A stretch of 64,000 nucleotides of DNA from Phycisphaerae bacterium (lineage in GTDB: Bacteria; Planctomycetota; Phycisphaerae; Phycisphaerales; UBA1924), in contig JAUILU010000001.1 in NCBI GenBank assembly GCA_030432905.1, forward strand, positions 1,240,001 through 1,304,000, read 5' to 3'. A program made the translations under genes and the position numbers. The notes beneath the pieces are model-generated. The model was not told the origin of the DNA, did no database searches, and saw nothing but the letters and a program-made list of their open reading frames with translations. Below, one piece after another: positions 39,215-48,071 of this stretch (position 1 is the stretch's first letter; every line of letters starts with the position of its first letter).

Positions 39215-40750
39215 CTAAGCCGGGCCGATGCCGCGGTAGAGCTGCTGCACACGGTCGGCCTGCTGTCGGCGGACCGATTCGAGCACGAGCCTGGGCACGC
39301 GGAACGACTGCTCCGTCGAGGTCACGTTCGAGCAGTGCTCGTTCAGGCACGCGTACAGGAATTTGAACGCGTCGCGGGGCTGGTGCATCTGATCCAGCGC
39401 ATCGACCAGGTCCTGACGTGTCACGTCCTCGGCGAAGAGGTCCAGCAGCGAAACGTCCTCGGAACCGTCGGCCCTGCACGCGGCGAGGCGCGCCTCACAC
39501 AAGTCATACAGTGTCGGGCCCGACCATGTCAGCCGTTCGACGAGGTTCTGCTTGTCGAGGCGTGCTTCCTGGAAGAAGCTGGTCGATTCCTTGAACAGCG
39601 CGTGGCGAAGCTCGATCGGCAGGAGCATCTTAATGCCGAGGCCCTCTTGCTGGAGGAACTTGTTGTTGAGCATGGGCCAGACGACCGCGCGCATGCGGTC
39701 AGCGTCGCCGTTGATGAGCGTGGGCTCGTCGACGCGGTCGAGAATGACGATGATCGATGAATAGCCGAACCCTGAGATCGCCTGCTTGAACTTGGTCAGG
39801 AGCGCGTACCGGGTGTCATCGGAGTCGGTCAACGGGAGCACGCCGCTCTGTCTGAGCGCGGGGTCGAGCTGCCTGAGCGACTCGGAGTAGCTGAGGTCGG
39901 AACGCGTGCTGCCGCGGATCTGCCGGCGGACCTTGCGGGTCAGCCTGCGGAGCGCGAGGTTGTCCCACGCGACTTTCTTGAGCAGCAGCCCGAGCCAGAC
40001 CGCGACCGCTCCGAAGAAGAGCGACATCCACACAACGTTCTGCGGGTCACCATCGAGAACGAGGAACACGACAAGGACTGCCGCGGGCAGCACCCAGCCG
40101 CCGTAGCCGAGCAAACTCCAGAGCAGAACCGAACCGGGCAGACCGAGCCGGAGCGACTTGCGCAGCTTCGTGGTGCGCTCGTGCGCGCGGTCGGGTCTGT
40201 CGTAGAGCATCTGCAGAAGCAGCAGATCTTTCTTGCTCGTCGGATCGAGCGCACGCGCGGTTCGGCGGACCGACTCACCGAGATCGGTGGACCGACCGGA
40301 AGCGGTCTCGCCCACGATCGCATCGACAACGCCCGGCACAACTCGCATCAGGATCCCGTCAACGTGATCAACGAGCCGGATGCGGTTGAGCGAATCGAGC
40401 ACATCGCCCGCGCCGCAGCGCTGGTGGAACTGATCCAGCAGCGTGTTCAGCTCGTCGTACGCGACGAGCATGACCTTCTTCTCCGGATTGGCCTTGTTGT
40501 GCTCCGCGATTCGGCCCGCGATCTGCATGCGGATCGCCGTCTTGCCCGAGCCCTTCTCGCCGAACACGATCGAGGTCGAGGGGAACTCGAGTTGGCCGAT
40601 GATTTTCTCGAAGTCGGAGTGCGCAGCTCTGGGCCTGCCCTCGGCGTCGGCCTGCGACAGCCGCGAGAACACCGCGTCCTGCCGGGCTTCCTCGCCGCGG
40701 AAAGGGTTCTCGGATATGGACCAATGATCAAAGAACTGCTGCAGATTCAT
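39215..40750 (-). CDS. P-loop ATPase with TM hairpin inserted in the NTPase domain (KAP-like architecture)
   Basis: Walker A VFGEKGSGKTAI, two hydrophobic segments (PGSVLLWSLLGYGGWVLPAAVLVVFLVL; MSLFFGAVAVWLGLLL), Walker B-like SIIVILDRVDE. Confidence 0.65.
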   Translation of the reverse strand: MNLQQFFDHWSISENPFRGEEARQDAVFSRLSQADAEGRPRAAHSDFEKIIGQLEFPSTSIVFGEKGSGKTAIRMQIAGRIAEHNKANPEKKVMLVAYDELNTLLDQFHQRCGAGDVLDSLNRIRLVDHVDGILMRVVPGVVDAIVGETASGRSTDLGESVRRTARALDPTSKKDLLLLQMLYDRPDRAHERTTKLRKSLRLGLPGSVLLWSLLGYGGWVLPAAVLVVFLVLDGDPQNVVWMSLFFGAVAVWLGLLLKKVAWDNLALRRLTRKVRRQIRGSTRSDLSYSESLRQLDPALRQSGVLPLTDSDDTRYALLTKFKQAISGFGYSSIIVILDRVDEPTLINGDADRMRAVVWPMLNNKFLQQEGLGIKMLLPIELRHALFKESTSFFQEARLDKQNLVERLTWSGPTLYDLCEARLAACRADGSEDVSLLDLFAEDVTRQDLVDALDQMHQPRDAFKFLYACLNEHCSNVTSTEQSFRVPRLVLESVRRQQADRVQQLYRGIGPA

Positions 40751-40802
40751 CTGACTCCGCCTCCGTCACTGAGTGACCGGCCCCGCGCTGACTACAGCCT
40801 AC

Positions 40803-42236
40803 CTAGTGAGCGACCTTCACGCCGAGCATGGGCTCGATCATCGCCAGCGTCTTGGCGAGCGTTTCCGGGTCCTTCGCCTCGGCGTTGAGCCTGAGCAGCG
40901 GCTCGGTGTTGCTCTTGCGGATGTTGCACCACCAGCCCTCGCGCTCGAAGCAATCGAGCGTCACGCCGTCGAGTTCTTCGATGTCCGCGTCGATCTCCGA
41001 GCCCGGCCCGATCTCTTCGATCAGAGCCGCGATGGCCTCGTCCTTCTCCTCGTTCTCGAAGTTGATCTCACCCGATTGGGCGTAGCGCGCGACCGGCGCG
41101 ATGAGTTCGCTCATCTTCTTGCCGCTCTTGGCGAGCATCGAGAGCACCGCGACCATGGCGATCGCGCCCGAGTCGGCGTTGAAGTTGTCGCGGAAGTAGA
41201 AGTGGCCCGAGAGCTCGCCGCCGAAGATGCCCTTCTCTTCCGCGAGCTCCTGCTTCATAAAGACATGCCCGACGCGCCCCTTGATCGGGATGCCGCCCGC
41301 CTTGACGATCTCTTCCTCGACCGCCTTGCTCGAACGCAGGTCGTAGACAATCGCCGAGCCCGGGTCTTCCTTCAGGAAGTACGGCGCCATGACCGCGGTC
41401 AGGTGGTCGCACCCGACGATCTGGCCCTTCTCATCGACAACAACACACCGGTCGGCGTCGCCGTCGAAGCAGATGCCCAGATCCGCGTTGTTCTTGATGA
41501 CCTCTTCCTGAAGCTGCACAAGGTTCGACGCGACAAGCGGGTTCGGCTCGTGCACGAACTCGCCCTTGGAGTTGTCGTAGTTGAGCTCGATAATCTCGAG
41601 GCCCTCGACGTTCTCGCCGTTCTTTCCGAAGATCTTGGGCGACATCGTGCCCGCCATGCCGTTGGAGGCATCGACAACGACCTTGAGGTTCTTGCCGTCG
41701 AGGTCGCAGAAGCTCAGGACGTGGTTAGCGTACTTGTCCCAGAGGTCGCGTTTCTCGGATCGGCCCGCGGTTGGGAGCGAGGGCGCAGTCGCCTTGGTGC
41801 GGTCGACCATCGCGGCGTGCTTGCGGATGAGACCCAGCCCGGTCGATTCGCCCGCGGGCTTGGCTTTGCGCTTCGAGATCTTAAAGCCGTTGTACTGCGG
41901 CGGGTTGTGGCTCGCGGTGACCATGACGCCGCCGGCGCAGTCGTAGTAGTTGATCGCGAAGTAGATCATGGGCGTGTCGCAGAGGCCGAGGTCGATCACG
42001 AACCCGCCCTGGTCGTTGATGCCCTTGATGAGGCGCTCGACGAGTGTCGGGCTTGAGAGCCGCATGTCTCGGCCGACGACGATGTTCTTCATCATCGGCG
42101 TGGTGTCGCCGTCGGCAGCCGCGTCGCTCAGCAGGAACTGCGAGGAGCCGAAGCCGATCTGCCATGCCATCTGGTCCGTGAGGAGATCCGGGTAGGTACC
42201 GCGAACGTCGTACGCTTTGAAGACTCGACCGAGCAT
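40803..42236 (-). CDS. Phosphomannomutase/phosphoglucomutase
   Basis: VTASHNPPQYNGFKI, CFDGDADRCVVVDE, GGELSGHFYFRD; SD ggagg. Confidence 0.94.
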   Translation of the reverse strand: MLGRVFKAYDVRGTYPDLLTDQMAWQIGFGSSQFLLSDAAADGDTTPMMKNIVVGRDMRLSSPTLVERLIKGINDQGGFVIDLGLCDTPMIYFAINYYDCAGGVMVTASHNPPQYNGFKISKRKAKPAGESTGLGLIRKHAAMVDRTKATAPSLPTAGRSEKRDLWDKYANHVLSFCDLDGKNLKVVVDASNGMAGTMSPKIFGKNGENVEGLEIIELNYDNSKGEFVHEPNPLVASNLVQLQEEVIKNNADLGICFDGDADRCVVVDEKGQIVGCDHLTAVMAPYFLKEDPGSAIVYDLRSSKAVEEEIVKAGGIPIKGRVGHVFMKQELAEEKGIFGGELSGHFYFRDNFNADSGAIAMVAVLSMLAKSGKKMSELIAPVARYAQSGEINFENEEKDEAIAALIEEIGPGSEIDADIEELDGVTLDCFEREGWWCNIRKSNTEPLLRLNAEAKDPETLAKTLAMIEPMLGVKVAH

Positions 42237-42365
42237 GAAGCAATTCCTCCGAGTTTGGCCGGCCCGCGATTCGAGCCGAGGACCGCAGGGTAGCGCCCGC
42301 GTGTCAAGATTTCACACTTGTTAGGATATTGATAGTAAAGATCAACCGAGTCTTCGCCTATCCCG

Positions 42366-44582
42366 TCAGAACGGCAAATCATCCGGGTCGAACGACTCGT
42401 GCTCGGGCCGCTCTCTTGGTTCGATCGGCTCGACTCTCTGGGTCGCGAGGCTGATCGGCTGGCTGCCGTCGATCTTTCTGATCTTGACACCCTCGGGCAG
42501 TGCCGCGACGAAGTACCGCCCGTAGCCCGTCGTCACAATCCGCGGGTCGAGAACCACAACCCGGCCCGAGTCCGACTTGCTCCGGATGAGCCTGCCGAAT
42601 CCTTGCTTGAAACGGATCACCGCGCGCGGGATCGACTCCTCGCGGAACGGGTCCCTGCCGCTTTCTTTGATTCGTTCGAGCCTCGCCTCGGTCAGTGGCC
42701 TGCCCGGAGGATCGAAAGGCAGACGCGTGATGATCACGTTCCGCAGCCCCTCGCCCTGCACATCCACACCCTGCCAGAAACTCGCGGCACCAAGCAGCAC
42801 CGACCGCGGGTCATCCTTGAACGCGGCGAGCATCTCCGAACGCGATGCGCCCCGGCCCTGCACAAACAGCGGGATGCCCTGCTCTACCAGATCGAGCTTG
42901 ATCGCGTCGGCGACCGCGTAGAGAGCCGCGAAACTCGTGAACAGAACGAACGCCCCGCCGTCGGTGTGCTCGATGTGCGAGAGCACTCGCTTGGCAAGCT
43001 CGGCGTGGTACGTCGCGCCCTTGCTGGTCATGCCGCCTGTGCCGAAGTTCTGGGGCGAGGGCATCGTGGTATCGACAACGAGTTCTGTCTGCGCCGCGTG
43101 ATCGAACGGGCTGCCGAGCTGGAGCACATCCGCGTTCTCGCACCCCAGCCGATCGATCAGGTGCGCAAACGCGGTCTCCTGTCGCTCTCTCGGTTCTTCT
43201 TCGCCGACGCTCCTGGTCGTCAGCGTCGCGCTCGCAAGCACCACCGACCTCGGTAACGGCGAGTGCTCCTCGTCGAGGTCACGCTTGAACAGCTCGTCAC
43301 GCAGGATCGGCGCCACCTCGATCGGCGAGCACTGGATCTTGACGCTCGGCGTCCTGTACCCCTGCGACCGGCTCACCTCGACCCAGTACGCGCAGCCCTC
43401 GAGCGTCTGCTCGATGATGATGTGCGCCGAGTCTGAGATGTCCGAAGCCCGCTCGGCGTAGGACTGCAGCTCGAACTTGTCCGCCTCGTACAGGCACATG
43501 TCCTTGAGCAGTCGGAGCCGAGTCGCGAGCTGACTAAAGATCGGGGAGATGATGTTGTCCACGACCGCCCGCTCACGGACCCGGCCACCGGCGTTCTTGT
43601 TCTGGTCGTGCCAGAAGATGAGCGACTCGAAGAACGCGCCGCTGGCGTCGCGCGCGTCCTGCACCGCAGCCACCGCTTTCTGGACGTGCTGGGTCTCGTT
43701 CGAGTTAAGCTGCAGCTGAGGCAGGAACCCCTTAAGCCCCTTCTCGACGAACAGCTGACGCAGCAAGTGCTGCACGCGTCCCTCGGTGAGCGACACGCCG
43801 AAGTGCTCGCTGGCGACGTCCTCGATCATGTGCGCCTCGTCGAGCACGACGTGGTCGTACCTCGGCAAGAACCCGACGCCCCGGCTGCGAAGCGCGAGAT
43901 CGCTGAAGAACAACGCGTGGTTGCAGATGAGCAGGTTCGATCGCTCCATCTTCCGCCGCGAGCGCTGGTAGAAACAGATGTCGTGGTTCGGGCAGCGTCG
44001 GCCCATGCAGTTGCCCGAGTCAGAGCGGACGCTGTCCCACACACCGGGCCTTTCGAGCTGCGGGAGTGTCGATCTCGTCCCGTCGCGTGTCTCGCGCGCC
44101 CAGTCCTCAACGATGTGCAGCGACCCGCGCGCACTGGCGTCAACAAAGAGCTTGTCCTGACGCTTGCTCGCGAGTTCGAGCCTGCGCAGACTGAGGTAGT
44201 TGCCGCGACCGATGACGATCGCGGGCCTGAGCAGCGCCGTCGGGTCGTGCTCCTGCAGCGCTTCGCCCGAGAGCTCGCCAAGGTCGAGCGCTTTCATGAG
44301 CATGGGCAGGTCTTTGCGGACGATCTGCTCCTGAAGCGCGATGGTGTTGGTTGCGATGACGACCGTTTCGCCGTGGGCAACGCACCTCTGGATCGCCGGT
44401 AGCAGGTACGCGTAGCTCTTTCCGACGCCGGTTCCTGCTTCCGCGAGCAGCCTGCCGCCCGAATGCATCGCCTTGGTGACGGCAGCCGTCATCTGGATCT
44501 GCTCTTGGCGTGGTTCGTAGCCCTCGCCGAGCATGGCCGCGATCGGGCCGGCTTCTGATAGTGCTTCTGTTGGGCTGATCAC
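42366..44582 (-). CDS. DinG/XPD-family ATP-dependent helicase (GTG start)
   Basis: LLAEAGTGVGKSYAYLLPA, YDHVVLDEAHMIED, Fe-S-type Cys spacing, GFGRLIRSKSDSGRVVVLDPR. Confidence 0.88.
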   Translation of the reverse strand: MISPTEALSEAGPIAAMLGEGYEPRQEQIQMTAAVTKAMHSGGRLLAEAGTGVGKSYAYLLPAIQRCVAHGETVVIATNTIALQEQIVRKDLPMLMKALDLGELSGEALQEHDPTALLRPAIVIGRGNYLSLRRLELASKRQDKLFVDASARGSLHIVEDWARETRDGTRSTLPQLERPGVWDSVRSDSGNCMGRRCPNHDICFYQRSRRKMERSNLLICNHALFFSDLALRSRGVGFLPRYDHVVLDEAHMIEDVASEHFGVSLTEGRVQHLLRQLFVEKGLKGFLPQLQLNSNETQHVQKAVAAVQDARDASGAFFESLIFWHDQNKNAGGRVRERAVVDNIISPIFSQLATRLRLLKDMCLYEADKFELQSYAERASDISDSAHIIIEQTLEGCAYWVEVSRSQGYRTPSVKIQCSPIEVAPILRDELFKRDLDEEHSPLPRSVVLASATLTTRSVGEEEPRERQETAFAHLIDRLGCENADVLQLGSPFDHAAQTELVVDTTMPSPQNFGTGGMTSKGATYHAELAKRVLSHIEHTDGGAFVLFTSFAALYAVADAIKLDLVEQGIPLFVQGRGASRSEMLAAFKDDPRSVLLGAASFWQGVDVQGEGLRNVIITRLPFDPPGRPLTEARLERIKESGRDPFREESIPRAVIRFKQGFGRLIRSKSDSGRVVVLDPRIVTTGYGRYFVAALPEGVKIRKIDGSQPISLATQRVEPIEPRERPEHESFDPDDLPF

Positions 44583-44625
44583 GCAGAGAGTGTACGATGC
44601 ACCACCCCTACTGAAAGGACCAAAC

Positions 44626-46119
44626 GTGCGCAAGTTTGCAGCGATACTCGGATTTCTCCTGACAACCTGCGCCATGGCCCAGTCCGAGCGATTCACCGTG
44701 GTGATCGACCCGGAAAGCCACGCCGAGCCATTCACCGGCAGGATCTACATCGTCTTCGGCGACGGAAGCTACGAGCCCCGCACCCGGCTCAACGCTTGGT
44801 TCAACCCGCCCGCCGCGGTCGCGTGGGACGTCGTCGATGCGAAACCGGGCGACACGATCGTCCTCGAAGGCTTCGACATCTTCCACGCGCCGGCGAACCT
44901 CGGCGATTCGTGGAAGACCGGCGAGCGGAACCTGCAAGCCGTCGCGCGCGTGAGCAAGGACTCACCGAAACCCGGCGAGGGAGCGGGCGATCTGTTCTCG
45001 GCGCCGGTGGCTGTCGATCTCGATGCCGTGGGCGAAGGAAGCTCGATCGCGGACTTCACGCTCGACGGCGTGGTCGAACCGCGAGAGTTTGTCGAAACCA
45101 CCAACACGTTCCTGTTCACACACGAGAGCAAACTGCTCAGTGAGTTTCACGGCAGACCCGTCGAGATGCGCGCCTCGGTCACCGTTCCCGACGCCTGGCA
45201 CGACAACCCGGAACAGACCTACCCGATCGTGTACTACATCACCGGCTTCGGCGGCAACGAGACCGAGGTCATGCGGTACTTGGAGGGCATACCCCACCAG
45301 GACCTCATCGGCGACACGATCATCGTCGGACTCGACGCGACCAACTTCTGGGGCCATTCCGTGTTCGCCGACAGCGCGATCACCGGGCCCTGGGGCGAAG
45401 CGCTGACGACCGAGCTCATCCCCGAACTCGAAGCAGAATTCCGAGGCCCGGAATCGGCAGAGCACCGGTACGTCACGGGCATCAGCTCGGGCGGCTGGGG
45501 CAGCCTGTGGGTTCAGGTCGAGTACCCCGACGTGTTCGCGGGCACGTGGAGCCATGTGCCAGACCCGGTTGACTTCCGCGCGTTCCAGACCGTCGATATC
45601 ACCGCGGACGGCGCGAACATGTACACAGACGAAGACGGCAACCGCAGGCCGGTCGGAAGGCGCGGCGACCAGGTCATGTTCTGGGCCGACGAGTTCATCG
45701 CACGCGAACAGATGCTCGGTCCAGGCGGGCAGATCCGCTCGTTCGAAGCCGTCTTCAGCCCTGCCTCCGAGGACGGCACACCGGCGCGCCTGTTCGATGT
45801 TGAAACCGGCGCCATCAACCCCGACATCGCAGACGCGTGGAAGAAGTACGACATCCGGCTCAAGCTCGAAGAAGAGCTCCCAGAAACGGGCGAAGCGCTC
45901 GCGGGCAAGTTGCACGTCTTCGGCGGATCGATGGACAACTTCTATCTGGGTGAAGCCGTCGGCATGCTTAAAGATTCGCTCGACGAGCAGAACTTCGACG
46001 CGGAGATCGTCGTCATCGATGGGATGACGCACACGTTCTACTGGGAAGGCGACAAGGCGATGTGGGAGACCATCCACAAACGCTGGGACGAGTACGGCCC
46101 GGATCACAAGAACAAGTAA
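44626..46119 (+). CDS. Exported alpha/beta-hydrolase (esterase D-like)
   Basis: Signal peptide KFAAILGFLLTTCAMAQ; YPIVYYITGFGGNE; nucleophile elbow GISSGGWGS. Confidence 0.8.
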   Translation: MRKFAAILGFLLTTCAMAQSERFTVVIDPESHAEPFTGRIYIVFGDGSYEPRTRLNAWFNPPAAVAWDVVDAKPGDTIVLEGFDIFHAPANLGDSWKTGERNLQAVARVSKDSPKPGEGAGDLFSAPVAVDLDAVGEGSSIADFTLDGVVEPREFVETTNTFLFTHESKLLSEFHGRPVEMRASVTVPDAWHDNPEQTYPIVYYITGFGGNETEVMRYLEGIPHQDLIGDTIIVGLDATNFWGHSVFADSAITGPWGEALTTELIPELEAEFRGPESAEHRYVTGISSGGWGSLWVQVEYPDVFAGTWSHVPDPVDFRAFQTVDITADGANMYTDEDGNRRPVGRRGDQVMFWADEFIAREQMLGPGGQIRSFEAVFSPASEDGTPARLFDVETGAINPDIADAWKKYDIRLKLEEELPETGEALAGKLHVFGGSMDNFYLGEAVGMLKDSLDEQNFDAEIVVIDGMTHTFYWEGDKAMWETIHKRWDEYGPDHKNK

Positions 46120-46131
46120 CCCGCCCGAGAA

Positions 46132-46857
46132 TCAGCCCAGCGGCGCACGCTTGGGTTCGCCGTCGCGGCGTGGGTACTTCTTCGGTGTCTTGCGCGTTTT
46201 CTCGAGGATCACGATCTTGCCGGTCGGCGTGTCGATCGTGCCTGTGTGGCCGACGTGGAGCATGTGCATCGCGTTCTTGGCCTCGGCGAGTTCTTCCTCG
46301 GCTTTCTGCCCCTTGATAAGCGCGATGATGCCGCCCTCGCGTGCCAAGGGCACGCACAATTCCGACGCGACCGTGATCCGCCCGAGTGCTCGCGCGGTGA
46401 CGAGATCGAACTGTTCACGCATCTCGCCCGTCTCGAACGCGCCGACACGCTCGGCTCTGGCGTTGACGACCCGGATGTTCTTCAGTCCGAGCTGCCCGAT
46501 GAACCCATCGAGCAGCGCTGTCTTCCTGCCCGTCGCTTCGAGCATGGTGAAGCTGACATCGGGTCGGACGATGGCGAGCGGGATCGCGGGCACGCCGCCG
46601 CCCGAACCCACATCGCACACGCGGACTTGCTCTCCATCTGCTGGCTCGAGCTCGGCGATGACGGGCAGGAGCGTGAGCGCATCGAAGATGTGCCGCATCC
46701 ACGCCTCTGATTCGTCGCGGATCGCGGTGAGGTTGGTTGTTTCGTTGGCCTCGTAGAGCACATCGAGAAACGCATAGAGCTGCTCGGGCTCGCCGAGGTC
46801 GAGCTCGATGCCGAACTCGGCGCAGGCCTGCTTGAATTCATCGGTCGCTGGGATCAT
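46132..46857 (-). CDS. rsmG: 16S rRNA (guanine527-N7)-methyltransferase
   Basis: [37 protein letters not shown]-type motif; start overlaps rodA stop. Confidence 0.9.
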   Translation of the reverse strand: [241 protein letters not shown]

Positions 46858-48071
46858 TCGGGGATTTCCAAGTCGTCTCTCATCATCGAGCTGTCGGGTC
46901 TGCGTAGCCCGGCGTTAAGGATCAGCCCGGCCATGAGCCAGCTGGTCAGCATGCTCGACCCGCCGTAGCTGACAAAGGGTAGGGTCACGCCGATGATGGG
47001 AACCAGCCCGACGGTCATGCCGATGTTGATCATGACCTGCACACCGATAAACGTCGTCAGCCCGACGATCATGACGCGCCCGAACGGGTCCCGGCAGCAC
47101 CACGCCGTCGCCAGCGCCGCGACCGCCCAGATCAGATAGAGCAGCAGCACGAGCCCGCCGCCGACAAGACCGAACCGCAGGCAGATGACCGCGAACACCA
47201 TGTCGTTGTGCGCTTCTGGCAGTTTGTTGTACTTCACGAGCGCACGTGTGCTGTGGTCCGAGTTCCCGAAGTATCTGCCCGCGCCGACGAGCCGCTGCGC
47301 GGTGAAACTTTGGTAGTTGATGTCCTGGGCGCCCTCGTCGCTGCCGAGCATCTGCTGAAAAATCGCGACGAAACGGCGTTTTTGGTGGTCTCGGAGGATG
47401 GGCCACGACGCTGGCGCCGCGGCGGTCGCGATGATCACAATCAGCACCAAGTGCCGGAGCCGAGCACCCGCGGCCAGCAGCATCGCGAACAGGCTCGGCA
47501 CGAACAGCGATGCCGAGCCAAGGTCGGGTTGGAGTGTGATCAGCCCGACGGGAACCGCCGCGATCAGCCCCGGCGCGATTAAACCTCGGAGCTGCGTGTG
47601 TTCTCTGCGGTACCGCAGAAAGCCCGACATCGTCAGCACGAACGCGATCTTGGCGACCTCCGCGGGCTGGAAATCCGCGACGCCCATGTTGATCCATCCT
47701 CGCGCACCGTTGCGCGGCGTCACGATCGACTCGGGCACGAATGGCACCAGCAAGAAAACCAAAAGCGCGATGCTCACCAGATAGCTCGGCCACGCGATGA
47801 ATCGAAGCAGCCGGTAGTGCGGAGCCGCGGCGAACATCGCGGCCCCCATCCCGACACACAGAAACACCGCTTGCCGAATCGTCGTGCCCGACGGACTCCG
47901 CTCGATCGTCGAAGCCTCGGCGAGATCGATCGCGTAGAGCCCCACCACCGACAACGCCAGCGACGCGGCGAGTGTGATCCATGCCCAGTTGATGATCGAG
48001 AAATTGCGAGAGAGCGGACCGGACCCGCCGTAGCCCCCACGGATGATCGACTCGAGGAACGCGAGGTTCAC
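46854..48071 (-). CDS. rodA: Rod-shape-determining SEDS protein RodA (GTG start)
   Basis: SEDS TM pattern; QPDLGSASLFVPSLFAML; PLPEAHNDMVFAVICLRFGLVGG-like; GVTLPFVSYGGSSMLTSW. Confidence 0.92.
   Translation of the reverse strand: MNLAFLESIIRGGYGGSGPLSRNFSIINWAWITLAASLALSVVGLYAIDLAEASTIERSPSGTTIRQAVFLCVGMGAAMFAAAPHYRLLRFIAWPSYLVSIALLVFLLVPFVPESIVTPRNGARGWINMGVADFQPAEVAKIAFVLTMSGFLRYRREHTQLRGLIAPGLIAAVPVGLITLQPDLGSASLFVPSLFAMLLAAGARLRHLVLIVIIATAAAPASWPILRDHQKRRFVAIFQQMLGSDEGAQDINYQSFTAQRLVGAGRYFGNSDHSTRALVKYNKLPEAHNDMVFAVICLRFGLVGGGLVLLLYLIWAVAALATAWCCRDPFGRVMIVGLTTFIGVQVMINIGMTVGLVPIIGVTLPFVSYGGSSMLTSWLMAGLILNAGLRRPDSSMMRDDLEIPE

Noticed and set aside
40773-42056. 427-aa plus-strand ORF
   Set aside because: Shadow ORF opposite phosphomannomutase; no domain pattern
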